Positions 10,382 to 20,025 of a stretch of DNA of 64,000 bases are shown here, in pieces. The stretch lies in contig JANXBW010000012.1 of the NCBI GenBank assembly GCA_025060325.1, forward strand, positions 1-64,000, in the 5' to 3' direction. Both the position numbers and the translations under genes were made by a program. This DNA is from Thermoguttaceae bacterium (lineage in GTDB: Bacteria; Planctomycetota; Planctomycetia; Pirellulales; Thermoguttaceae). The notes beneath the pieces are model-generated. The model searched no databases. It was not told the DNA's origin and worked only from the letters and a program-made list of their open reading frames with translations. The stretch's first letter is position 1; each line of letters opens with the position of its first letter.

Positions 10382-11437
10382 CTAGTCCCAGCGCCAGTAC
10401 CGCAGGATGCACCAAACAGCATGTACCGCGTCGCGAAAACGAATTTTTTTGCCTTCGGCGTACGTTCTGCCGAAGTAGCTAATTCCCACTTCGTAAATGC
10501 GGTAACGACGCCGGGCTACTTTGGCGGTCACTTCGATTTCGAAGCCGAAGCCTTCCTCGCGAAGTGTCGGCGCAATTGCCCGGATCACATCCCCCCGAAA
10601 GGCTTTGTAGCAGGTTTCCACATCAGTGAGGTTTAGGTCTGTAAACATGTTGGACAAAGTCGTAATGATCCAATTGGCCACCGCATGCCAAAAGTAGAGC
10701 ACCCGGTGAGGGCCAGCCGGCAGAAAACGAGATCCGTACACCACGTCGGCCACGCCACTAACAATCGGGTGGATAAGTTCCGGGTAATGGACCGGGTCAT
10801 ACTCGAGGTCAGCATCCTGGATGAGCACGACGTCCCCTTTGGCTGCGGTAAGCCCGGTGCGAATGGCCGCCCCTTTGCCCCGATTGTGTTCATGAAACAA
10901 TACGCGAAACCCTGGCCGGGATTGCCAGTGGCTCACAATTTCCCGCGTGCCATCTGTGCTGGCATCATCCACGATAATGATTTCTTTGGGGATCGGCACA
11001 GCCTCTACACGCCGGACAACCTCCTCAATGGTTGCCCGCTCGTTGTAGACCGGAATCACCACGGAAAGCAAAAATCCGGGGGGAAGTTCAACAAGGCCAA
11101 TCATCGGCCCAAAGCGCCGGAGGAAAACTCCCAGTGCCGGAGGGCGATCTCCGGGCCGGAGGGGGGCACCACAAAGCGGACAAGAAAACCCCGGCGCCTT
11201 TTCGCCGCCTTCCACGACTTCCTGGTTCAATCCTGTTGACGTAGACGAAGAAGATCGGTGGTCTGACGAAAAGCTGCAGTTTGTCCCGACGGTGTCCGGG
11301 CTGGAGCTTGACGCAGGACGCCCGGCCGGACCGCCAGGCTCATCCGGAGGCAACTTGCCAGTGTCTTCAGGATCCTCTGAAAGCTCAAAAGCTTTCATGG
11401 CAAGAGAAATCGACAATTCTCCCAAAACTAAATCCAA
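10382..11437 (-). CDS. Family 2 glycosyltransferase (dolichyl-phosphate mannose synthase-like) with N-terminal extension
   Basis: '[45 protein letters not shown]' and '[15 protein letters not shown]'. Confidence 0.92.
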   Translation of the reverse strand: MDLVLGELSISLAMKAFELSEDPEDTGKLPPDEPGGPAGRPASSSSPDTVGTNCSFSSDHRSSSSTSTGLNQEVVEGGEKAPGFSCPLCGAPLRPGDRPPALGVFLRRFGPMIGLVELPPGFLLSVVIPVYNERATIEEVVRRVEAVPIPKEIIIVDDASTDGTREIVSHWQSRPGFRVLFHEHNRGKGAAIRTGLTAAKGDVVLIQDADLEYDPVHYPELIHPIVSGVADVVYGSRFLPAGPHRVLYFWHAVANWIITTLSNMFTDLNLTDVETCYKAFRGDVIRAIAPTLREEGFGFEIEVTAKVARRRYRIYEVGISYFGRTYAEGKKIRFRDAVHAVWCILRYWRWD

Positions 11438-11689
11438 CCTCGTAGGTGCACCCAGCCTAAGCCTTTAGGATTGCCGACCAGTGACCCTGCCGCGGCGATT
11501 TCGCGTAAATCCGCTGGCTCAACTTGTCCCGCCTCTTACCCTGGGAAAAGTCAACGGCGATTGTTTTGTAGACACCTCGCTACGTGTGCCCCCAAAAGGG
11601 TAAGAGTGATCATTTGGCTTGCAAGATTGCCCCTGGGAGAAACAGCTCACCTGAATGCGAGTTGTTGACCTCAAAAGGGGCAATCCGCC

Positions 11690-12349
11690 TTACCGTGCCT
11701 GGGCGCTTAGCTCGACGGCTTGCGGAAAAAGTTCGCGGGTCTTGGCGGTAATTTCCCAGGGGAACGGCTTACCGGCGAACTTGGCCAACACGGCAGTTAC
11801 TACCTCCGGCGGCAGGAAGCGTGCTAACTCGCGTTCGCCGGCGACCGAGGCAATCTGCTTAATTAGCGAGCTTGACACATGAGCCAACTCACCGTCGGCT
11901 ACCATGAATAGGGTTTCCACCTCCGGGGCAAGCCGGCGATTAGCCATCATCATCGTCAGCTCAGCCTGGATATCCGTAATCGGCCGAACGCCGCGGATCA
12001 TAATCTGTGCCCCGCACCGCTTAACGAATTCCACCGCCAACCCGGTGAAGGTCCGGATTTCAATGTTGGGCAGATGCCGGGTGGAAACGCGGATTAATTC
12101 CACCCGTTCCTCCGGCGTAAACATCGGTGTTTTTTCAATGTTGACACCAACACCGACGATCAACTTCTCAAAGAGCCGGCTGGCACGTTCCATCACGTTT
12201 AAATGCCCGAGGGTAATCGGGTCAAATGATCCCGGATAGACGGCCAGCCCCGCTTTAGCGGGAATGATCCGCTCCGCATCGCAGTGCTTTAGGTCATGAT
12301 CTGCCATTGGTGTCAATCCGTTGCTGCCTTGGTGCAAATAGAAAGCCAC
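11690..12349 (-). CDS. coaD: Pantetheine-phosphate adenylyltransferase
   Basis: 'AVYPGSFDPITLGHLNVMERASRLFEKLIVGVG', 'IMIRGVRPITDIQAELTMMMANRRLAPEVETLFM', 'VSSSLIKQIA'. True start may be internal. Confidence 0.95.
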   Translation of the reverse strand: MAFYLHQGSNGLTPMADHDLKHCDAERIIPAKAGLAVYPGSFDPITLGHLNVMERASRLFEKLIVGVGVNIEKTPMFTPEERVELIRVSTRHLPNIEIRTFTGLAVEFVKRCGAQIMIRGVRPITDIQAELTMMMANRRLAPEVETLFMVADGELAHVSSSLIKQIASVAGERELARFLPPEVVTAVLAKFAGKPFPWEITAKTRELFPQAVELSAQAR

Positions 12350-12517
12350 CGATTTGCCGCCGAAAACAACCTGTTAGTTTTTCGTCCTCCTTTGTGGGAT
12401 AGAAAGAAAATAAACGTTCTTGGTATCTTGCCATTCTTTGATTGCCGCTGATCGGCTCGCTTCTTGAAGTGCGGGATCCTTGGCGACAATCATCACTCGG
12501 AATTCTCTCTTACCCTT

Positions 12518-13669
12518 TCAACCAGCAAGGGAACTTTTGATCACTTCGCACAGCCGATCCAGATCTTCCTCGTTATTGTATGCGTGCGGACTGATTCTTA
12601 GCCGGCCTGCTCGCACGCTTACGACAACACCAGCTTGGCGACATCGCTCCTTCAGCATGACCGGGTCAACGCCAGGAACTTCAAAAGCCACGATGCCACT
12701 CTTGGCCTTGGCGGAACGGTCCGACACGATGGAGGCTCCCAGCGACTTCAAGCGTTCGCAAGCGATGTCGGTCAGATGGAGGACCCGCTCGGCGACCCTG
12801 GCGACGCCGTATTCAAGAAGGAGGCGAAGGCTTTCCCCTAGGCCGATGAAACCTACCGCATTATGGGAGCCGCCCTCAAACCGGGCCGCCGAAGGTTTTA
12901 GCTCCAGCGCAATCCGAGAAAAGTCCTGGGCATGAACGACGCTGTGCCAGCCTACCCCGATGGGCCGCAAGCGGTCCAAGTGTTCTCGCCGGACATAAAA
13001 GACCCCGGCCCCTTCCGGCCCAAGGAGCCATTTATGACCATCGGCGGCAAGGAAATCGACCGGTTCATGCTCAACATTTAAGGGGAAAACCCCCAGGCCT
13101 TGGATTGCATCCACGCATAAAAGTGCCCCAACTTCCCGAGCAATCTGACACGCCTCTGCCAGATCAATCCGGTAGCCGTCGGAATACTGGACCCAGCTAA
13201 TGGCTACTAAGCGGGTCTTGCGGTCGCAGGCCTCCCGAAGGAGCTCAAGCAGGGATTTGCCCGGCTGGGGCAGAATCCGCCGTACCTCCACGCCTTGGGC
13301 CGCCAGGGTCATCCACGGGTATTGATTGGTGGGAAACTCGTGTCCCGGAAAGACCACGTTGTCTCCCGGGCGCCAATCCAGTCCAAGTGCTACTATGTTG
13401 ATTCCGTAAGTGGTGTTGGGGACGAGGGCTACCTCCTCCCCATGGCAGCCGATCAGCTGGGCAGCTCTTTGGCGGCACTGCCGAAGCGCTTCGTACCATT
13501 GCGGGCAGGAAAGCTCACCCTCTTCGGCCGCCTGAGTGGCCCAGCGCTGCACGGCCTGGGCGGCCGAACCTGGGATCGGAGCCACAGCGGCGTGGTCCAG
13601 GTAAGCCCAACGCTGGGCCACAGGCATCTGCCGCCGAAATTTTTCCCACCAAGCTTCAGTGACCGTCAC
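12518..13669 (-). CDS. Class V aminotransferase / cysteine desulfurase-like PLP enzyme
   Basis: 383 aa; 'LLCVDAIQGLGVFPLNV...DFLAADGHKWLLGPEGAGVFYVR' PLP-Lys motif. Confidence 0.92.
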   Translation of the reverse strand: MTVTEAWWEKFRRQMPVAQRWAYLDHAAVAPIPGSAAQAVQRWATQAAEEGELSCPQWYEALRQCRQRAAQLIGCHGEEVALVPNTTYGINIVALGLDWRPGDNVVFPGHEFPTNQYPWMTLAAQGVEVRRILPQPGKSLLELLREACDRKTRLVAISWVQYSDGYRIDLAEACQIAREVGALLCVDAIQGLGVFPLNVEHEPVDFLAADGHKWLLGPEGAGVFYVRREHLDRLRPIGVGWHSVVHAQDFSRIALELKPSAARFEGGSHNAVGFIGLGESLRLLLEYGVARVAERVLHLTDIACERLKSLGASIVSDRSAKAKSGIVAFEVPGVDPVMLKERCRQAGVVVSVRAGRLRISPHAYNNEEDLDRLCEVIKSSLAG

Positions 13670-14151
13670 GAGCTACCCAAGGTATCCAAAGACTCTCGGC
13701 TTGCCTGGAGCATCCACTGCCCGGCACGTGCGGCAAAAAAGAAACAAGCTAAGTAGGCGCTATGGGATCGCATGGGCATGCGACCAAAGCAGGCTCTCTA
13801 AAGCCCCAGGGCGGTTTCGGTCGCTCTTCCTCCGCGGTTTGGGCGAAATCAGCAACCATCCGCTCGCTGATTGCCTAGCCACCCTGTGCCAGATGGCGGC
13901 CGCTAGGATCTAAAAATTGCCGAATTATACTTTCGAAAGCAGATCCCAGAGACCGGATAGGCCCTGCTCAGGCGATTGAACCGGAAAAAGGGCCGGACAG
14001 TGGGGGCTCTGATTTTGCCGCCCACTACACTCGTGAGTTGTTCGGTCACACTCGGGTTCTTGGCTGAAAATTGTGCGGGGTTTTCCATCCGAGTTACGCA
14101 AGCACCGTGCGATTCCTTCACTGGTAAGGCCAACTATCGACCTGGGAGACC

Positions 14152-14352
14152 ATGGCTGTCGGGATTGCATCTATGGGGAAGGGCCTCTGCATCTTCGGTC
14201 TGGTGACCGCTGTGCTTCTACTGGTCTTGTTCGGGCTCGATATTGCTACGGGACTCTTCCGAATCGGCAATATCGTTGTGGACATCATGTTCATCATCTG
14301 CGCTGCCATAGTGGGCTATTTAAGTTGGTCGGCGTTGCGCGAGCAGTGGTAG
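14152..14352 (+). CDS. Small two-TM hypothetical protein
   Basis: 66 aa, two hydrophobic segments, upstream purine-rich 'ggga' spacing; no overlapping better ORF. Confidence 0.55.
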   Translation: MAVGIASMGKGLCIFGLVTAVLLLVLFGLDIATGLFRIGNIVVDIMFIICAAIVGYLSWSALREQW

Positions 14353-14485
14353 GTTTTCGGGAATCGGCGGGCGGCAGACCGAGAACAAAACTTCTCTTTG
14401 GAATCGAAAGGGCAAAATTTCCCGGGACCTAGCAGACTGTGACCCGTCGCCAACCTACAGATCAGACCCGCATAAATCTCAACTG

Positions 14486-14899
14486 TCACCCGGGACAACA
14501 AGCCGCCACGCAAGGTGCATCGACTGCTCGGACTGGATTCGGGATAAGACACAAAAACCGAAGAACCCCGGCCCCTTCGTTGCGGAATTGGTGGATGACG
14601 CCGGCAGGAACAAACACGACACTACCCGGTCGCAAGGGATAACGGCAGTCACCGATTTGGACGGTACCCTCTCCCTCCAAAATGTACACCTCGTGTTCGT
14701 AGCCATGAGAATGAAGCGGTGTATGACCGCCGGCGGCCACTTCGAACTGTCGCATCGTGAAGTTGGGCGCGCCGTCTTCTTGCCCCACTAAAACCCGCAG
14801 TTGACAACCCACTGCCCCTTCCATGTCCACCGGCCGAAGGGGCACGTCCTCAAAGTGAACCACTTTCACGCCTGTCGTACCTCTTTGGAAAACGGGCAA
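14486..14899 (-). CDS. Cupin domain protein
   Basis: 'GGHTPLHSHGYEHEVYILEGEGTVQIGDCRYPLRPGSVVFVPAGVIHQFRNEG' matches both cupin motifs. Confidence 0.9.
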   Translation of the reverse strand: MPVFQRGTTGVKVVHFEDVPLRPVDMEGAVGCQLRVLVGQEDGAPNFTMRQFEVAAGGHTPLHSHGYEHEVYILEGEGTVQIGDCRYPLRPGSVVFVPAGVIHQFRNEGAGVLRFLCLIPNPVRAVDAPCVAACCPG

Positions 14900-14948
14900 T
14901 GATTGCGACGAACGTCTCTAGCACAGCTTGGCCGGCTTTTGCCGCCCC

Positions 14949-17678
14949 TTATTGAGCGGAGGTAGCTGACTTCTTTACCGACCGCCGGAGCCAGTCCACA
15001 AGAACGTCCAGCTCTTCTTCCGTCAACAGGTTTTTGGCGCTATCCTCAGGAAAGGCCCGATAGGAAGGCATCCCGTCATTTCGGGTACCGTAGAATCGTT
15101 CATGCGCCGGGTTGGCCAAGATTGCCTTCGTCCACTGACGGGAAGCGTATCCGGTCAAATCTGGTCCGGTCCCGCCGCCCTTCCCGTAGAAAGAATGGCA
15201 ATCGGTGCACGTGAAATCCTCAAAAAGCTGGAGGATTTCTTCGTCGATCTGGTCTTTGGCTAAGGGGGCATCCCGGGCTGCCTCAGCCGCCAAAGCATCG
15301 ATGAGCTTGTCGAAACTTTCTTTGCCAACCTCGACGATTAGCTCCGGCAAAGAGGTGCGGACAAACTTCACCATCGAACCGGAGGCAAAAGCCGTCGCCC
15401 CGAAGTACCGCGGTGTGGCCACTAACTTCCGGTCGAACCAACCGGCGATCCACTCCCGTGTTCCGTAGTTGCCGAGGTCGGCTCCGGCCGGCTTAAAAGC
15501 CACGATGTCCGCCTCACCTGCCACGCCCGTCATGCTGTGGCATAGGGCGCAAAGCTCCTTTTGATAGAGCCATCGGGCCCGACCGGCCGGAGAATCTCCC
15601 GGGGGAACCTCTGCAGGTCGCTTCCCCTCCCATAGACCGGCCACAAAAAGGAATGGCTCGCGAACCGGCGGCGCTTGTCCCCGCTCAACCCATTCCCCAA
15701 GCAGGAATCGCGACAAGACCGCAACGTCATCCCCTTGTAAACGATTTTCGCCCGGGTCAGTGGCACTTAGCCAATAGCTGGGCATCCGGTCGTTGCGGGG
15801 ACCATAGAATAGCCCATTGGTCGGATCCGCGATGATCCCGATAAGCCACGCGTACGAGCCGTAGCCATCCAACGTTGGCGTGAATCCTACCGGTCCTACC
15901 CCTTCGTATTGGTGGCACTGAGTGCAATGCTCCCGAATTAGCTGCCGCCCTTTGGCAACAACTTCGTTTCCGGGGCCGGTAGCAAAAGATCTGCCCTTTG
16001 CCTCAGCTGCTAACGCCTCGATGATAGCCTGCTTTTCCTCTTGAGGTAGCTTGCTCCAGCGTCCCTCGACATACCGGACCATGGCGCTAGCGGCAAAGCG
16101 AGTGTTGCCGAAGTATTCTGGCCCGGCGACTCGCTTGGGATCAAAAAGCCCCTCAAGCCAATTCTTGCTCGCCACACCATAAAGCTGCGGAGCCGAGGGC
16201 TGTTCCGCCCGAATCGCCAACTCCTGTGGACCGGGATAATCGTGGCAGATGGCACAATGTGTCTGGAAGAGTTTCTTGCCCCGAGTCTTAGGATCGCGAT
16301 AAAGGAGGCTTAATGCTCCTTCCGGGGGAATCCCCCCGCCGGCCAGCGCAAGGATCTTCGCCCGGGAGGCCATCTCGTTTGCTTCGGCCACCGCCTCCTG
16401 AAAGTGTTTATTCGTAGCATCATGCCAGTACGAAGCTGCCGATAGCCCCACTAGCGCCACCGTCACCAGTGACACCAGCACAATGTTCACGAGGTGGCCG
16501 CCGCGGACCAGGGCGATAAACGGCATCGCCAGGAAGAACAACCCAGCCAAACCCGGTAGCACGAAAATGGGAACAATCTTCCAGGAAACCCCCAGACCAA
16601 AGATCGACCCACCGGGAAACATATTGGCCAGTTGATAAAGTCCGCGGAAGCTCCATTCCGGCCGGGCCGCAGAATAAAACGCAGCAGGATCTGGATCCGC
16701 CGGGGCAAGAAGTCGTGCGCCGTAATCGCCCCACTGTCCGCCGACGCCGCCCTCGGGCTTTTTCCACGGATGAAAGACGAGAACCAAAATAATCGCCATT
16801 AACACCAACCACACGAGCGCATTGCGCCAAAACTGACCGGGCCAATAAGGTTCGTCCGCGTAAATGACAGATCGGTCGGCCGGTGATGGGCCTACAAGCC
16901 TGCCGGTTTTCCAAAAACCGCGCAGGTAAGCACACACTGCACACTGCGGCAGGGGGCTGGAGCTAATCCTCTCGGCCCGGCGCAAAAGCAGAAGATGACA
17001 AATCAGCACCAGGAGAAGGCCGCCGGCCATCGCCCCCACATGGAGGGTGAAAAACCGCGTCAGCGTATGATGTCCAAAACTTGGTCCACCAGCCGCCAAC
17101 CGAAAGAGATCGTCACCGATGCCCGGAATGAGTGTCAAAAACCCCACGCGGACCTGAGTGGCGGAAAAACCGTTGATGTCCCAACTCAATAGGTCGCCAG
17201 TCAAGCATCCTCCAAGCCCAAGAACCAGAAGAAGGAGCGCCGTCCACCACACCCATTCCCGCGGAGGTCGGTAGCCCCCGGAAAACACCAAATGGAGGAG
17301 GTAAAGGCCGGCCACGGCCACCAGAAGCTGGGCCGAGTAATGATGGATACCCCGCACTAACCACCCGCCGGGGAGTTGATACTGGATGTAAAAAACACTC
17401 TCCCAGGCCGTTTGCGCACTGGGGCTATAGTGCATCCACAAGATGGCGCCGGTTACCACTTGGAGGATCGCCAAAAACAAAAGAGCGCTTGGCCAAACAC
17501 GACACCAACTTACACCCCCTGGCAGGAGTCGCCCGCTGGCCCGGCCGACGCAGCTTACCAGACCGGTGCGATCTTCCAGCCAATTACCCACACCCGTAAG
17601 AATCTGGCTCACTCGGCATTGACTTAGCTGACGTTCACTAGCCGAGGTATTCTCGGGAACAGCGGATTCCATCGACAT
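14949..17678 (-). CDS. Cytochrome b fused to tetraheme c-type cytochrome region
   Basis: N-terminal cytochrome b helices ('GIHHYSAQLLVAVAGLYLLHLVFSGGYRPPREW', 'LHVGAMAGGLLLVLICH'), subunit IV-like PEWS segment, then CAICH, CTQCH, CALCH and CTDCH motifs. Confidence 0.92.
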   Translation of the reverse strand: MSMESAVPENTSASERQLSQCRVSQILTGVGNWLEDRTGLVSCVGRASGRLLPGGVSWCRVWPSALLFLAILQVVTGAILWMHYSPSAQTAWESVFYIQYQLPGGWLVRGIHHYSAQLLVAVAGLYLLHLVFSGGYRPPREWVWWTALLLLVLGLGGCLTGDLLSWDINGFSATQVRVGFLTLIPGIGDDLFRLAAGGPSFGHHTLTRFFTLHVGAMAGGLLLVLICHLLLLRRAERISSSPLPQCAVCAYLRGFWKTGRLVGPSPADRSVIYADEPYWPGQFWRNALVWLVLMAIILVLVFHPWKKPEGGVGGQWGDYGARLLAPADPDPAAFYSAARPEWSFRGLYQLANMFPGGSIFGLGVSWKIVPIFVLPGLAGLFFLAMPFIALVRGGHLVNIVLVSLVTVALVGLSAASYWHDATNKHFQEAVAEANEMASRAKILALAGGGIPPEGALSLLYRDPKTRGKKLFQTHCAICHDYPGPQELAIRAEQPSAPQLYGVASKNWLEGLFDPKRVAGPEYFGNTRFAASAMVRYVEGRWSKLPQEEKQAIIEALAAEAKGRSFATGPGNEVVAKGRQLIREHCTQCHQYEGVGPVGFTPTLDGYGSYAWLIGIIADPTNGLFYGPRNDRMPSYWLSATDPGENRLQGDDVAVLSRFLLGEWVERGQAPPVREPFLFVAGLWEGKRPAEVPPGDSPAGRARWLYQKELCALCHSMTGVAGEADIVAFKPAGADLGNYGTREWIAGWFDRKLVATPRYFGATAFASGSMVKFVRTSLPELIVEVGKESFDKLIDALAAEAARDAPLAKDQIDEEILQLFEDFTCTDCHSFYGKGGGTGPDLTGYASRQWTKAILANPAHERFYGTRNDGMPSYRAFPEDSAKNLLTEEELDVLVDWLRRSVKKSATSAQ

Positions 17679-17870
17679 TGACCCTAACTGCCCAAGTTCA
17701 TCACAAAGCGGCGCGCGTTACCTTCCGAAAAAACCCATTGACAAAACGGATAACGAAGCCTTCGGAACCTTTCCGGCTTAGAAAAATCGGTTTCCGTTGA
17801 CGGACTCGATATAGATAAAAGCGGCTGACACCCCATCCTCTTCGGCTAATCCCAGTCGTTACCCCGGTGA

Positions 17871-18485
17871 TCACTCTGGTACCTTTTCCGGGGTTCCGGT
17901 GCGGAAGTGAGTAAACTGTACCCAAATCTCATTGCCGTTTCGCACTTCCGCCGGCAACGTGTCCAGATCGCGCGGACTGGGGGAGTTGGCATCAAGCCGG
18001 CGACCATCCAGGTCGAAGCTTGCTTCATGACAGGGGCAAAAGAGTTTTTGGTTACTCTTATCGTAAACGATACTGCAGCCGGCATGAGGACAACGGACGT
18101 TAATGGCCTGAATACTTCCGTCGGAACCCCGCCGCAGAAAGACCGCACCAATCGCTTGCACGGGGAAGCGTGTCCAGCCGTCAACGCGATCGGCGAGGAT
18201 CGGGAAACTGATGGGAGAACCGTCGGCAGGTAGCTGATCAAGTAGCGCCACTCGGCGAAATTGGCCGCCTTGGGCTTGTCCACTACCAGCCGCCGCCAGA
18301 AACGCCCGCAACGCGGCACCTATTGGTGCCAGGTAGGCCAGGATGGCAGCACCCCAACCAATAAGAAACCCAAAAAGCCCGCGCCGCTCGACGAGAGTAC
18401 TACCAGGGCCGCAGGAAGTAGGGCTTTCCTGGGTTTCCGCGCCGCCCGAACAACAACCTGCTAAACGTTCCTGACTAGCCGTCAT
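17871..18485 (-). CDS. Rieske 2Fe-2S protein
   Basis: 'CPHAGCSIVYDKSNQKLFCPCHEASFD' canonical Rieske boxes; N-terminal TM anchor; directly upstream of the cytochrome b fusion. Confidence 0.93.
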   Translation of the reverse strand: MTASQERLAGCCSGGAETQESPTSCGPGSTLVERRGLFGFLIGWGAAILAYLAPIGAALRAFLAAAGSGQAQGGQFRRVALLDQLPADGSPISFPILADRVDGWTRFPVQAIGAVFLRRGSDGSIQAINVRCPHAGCSIVYDKSNQKLFCPCHEASFDLDGRRLDANSPSPRDLDTLPAEVRNGNEIWVQFTHFRTGTPEKVPE

Positions 18486-18632
18486 CGAACAAGGACCTCT
18501 TATCTGTCAACAAGCTCGGTGGGCAATCTCTTTGTTTTGGAAAAAAACGAACTTGCACCCCTCCAGTCGCCGGTGATCCAGCAAATACCGACAGAACCAG
18601 TTGTGACAATTCTGCCAAACAATGCGACAAAA

Positions 18633-19781
18633 TTATGCCATCGCCCGACGGATAGCGTCAAGAATCACGCCCCGCAGCCACCGGCGAGGTTCTTCCTCGG
18701 GCGGAACCGAGATGGGCCATGGGTGGGTAAAAAAGATCCCCGCCGCGTTGCGATGGCCCCCACCCCCGAATGCAGAGGCAATGGCCGCGCAATTCAGGTT
18801 GTTGCGGCTTCGCAAGCTGATTTTCATCGCCCGGGTGGGTTGCTCGATGAATAGCACAGCCACTTCCACCCCCTCTACGGCCAGCATCAGGTTGATGATG
18901 TCCTCACTGTCGCTGGGAAGTGCCCCGGTGTGCTCGAAATCTTCGCGATCAAGCCAGCTGTAGATCAATCGCCCGTTGCCATCCACCTGGGCACGCCCCA
19001 AGGCTTGGCCGATGAGACGGATTCGGCCCAAAGTTTCGGTCTCGTAAAGCTGCCGGTAGACCTCGGCGGCACTGACGCCGTAGGTCACAAGCTCTGCTGC
19101 CAGTTGATACGTGGCCGCGCTTACCGACGCAAATCGGAACCAACCGGTGTCTGTGGCTAGCGCCAGGAAGATGTACCAGGCAAATTCCGCGTCAACGGGC
19201 ATTCCCACATGTTTAGCGAGGGCATAGACCAATCGCCCCGTTGCTTCCGCCCCGGGATCGCAAAACCGTTCGGCACCCATATCGTCGGCCGTCACATGAT
19301 GGTCAACAACCACCTTTCGGACGGTGCTTCGGCGGACCACCTCGGCCATTTCCCCTAACTGGGCCCACGCAGAGGTGTCCAGGATGATGACAAGATCAGC
19401 CTTGGGGATAAACTGCTGGCAATCGGCCTCCTCCAACCGCCGCAATTCTCCCCGCCGGTCGACGAAACGCAGATGCCGCGGGATATCAAAGGCGTTGACC
19501 GCTAGTGCCTCCTTCCCTAGGAAGCGAAGAAGGCGACTCATTGCCAGTTGGCTCCCCAAGGCGTCACAATCGGGGCGAATGTGTGTGGTCAATACCACCC
19601 GCGAGGCATCCCGCACAATTTGGGCGAGCCTGTCGACATCAAACGTATTTGTCACTGGCAATTTGCCGGGAACAGCATCGCCGACGAGAGCCTGTGGGGA
19701 GGAGTGACCGCAAGGCTCGCCGCCCGCCACGGGGTGCCTCCTTTCCAGGTAGGAATAGCTACGCCTTGAACTTTCCAACAA
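18633..19781 (-). CDS. nrnA: DHH/DHHA1 phosphoesterase (NrnA-like oligoribonuclease/pAp phosphatase)
   Basis: 'VVLTTHIRPDCDALGS', 'VVVDHHVTADDMG', 'GGGGHRNAAG'. Start codon uncertain (internal M likely). Confidence 0.88.
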   Translation of the reverse strand: MLESSRRSYSYLERRHPVAGGEPCGHSSPQALVGDAVPGKLPVTNTFDVDRLAQIVRDASRVVLTTHIRPDCDALGSQLAMSRLLRFLGKEALAVNAFDIPRHLRFVDRRGELRRLEEADCQQFIPKADLVIILDTSAWAQLGEMAEVVRRSTVRKVVVDHHVTADDMGAERFCDPGAEATGRLVYALAKHVGMPVDAEFAWYIFLALATDTGWFRFASVSAATYQLAAELVTYGVSAAEVYRQLYETETLGRIRLIGQALGRAQVDGNGRLIYSWLDREDFEHTGALPSDSEDIINLMLAVEGVEVAVLFIEQPTRAMKISLRSRNNLNCAAIASAFGGGGHRNAAGIFFTHPWPISVPPEEEPRRWLRGVILDAIRRAMA

Positions 19782-20025
19782 CGCTGTGCGATCTTAGGCC
19801 GGATACGGCCTCACCACCCGGGCCATCGAGTTAATACGACCGCCGCCAACGCGTATGGTTACGCGCGGACAAACTTGCTGGGACGTAAGGTTCCGATTCA
19901 TCAGCCCGCGTGAATGCGGTCGATCCTCGCGCCTGCCGCGAGACTGTTCTATCCCCAGCTGCCAGATTGTCAAGCTTCGCATCACGTGCAAACGTAAACT
20001 TAGACGCGTTTTCTGCTGCCTGAAT

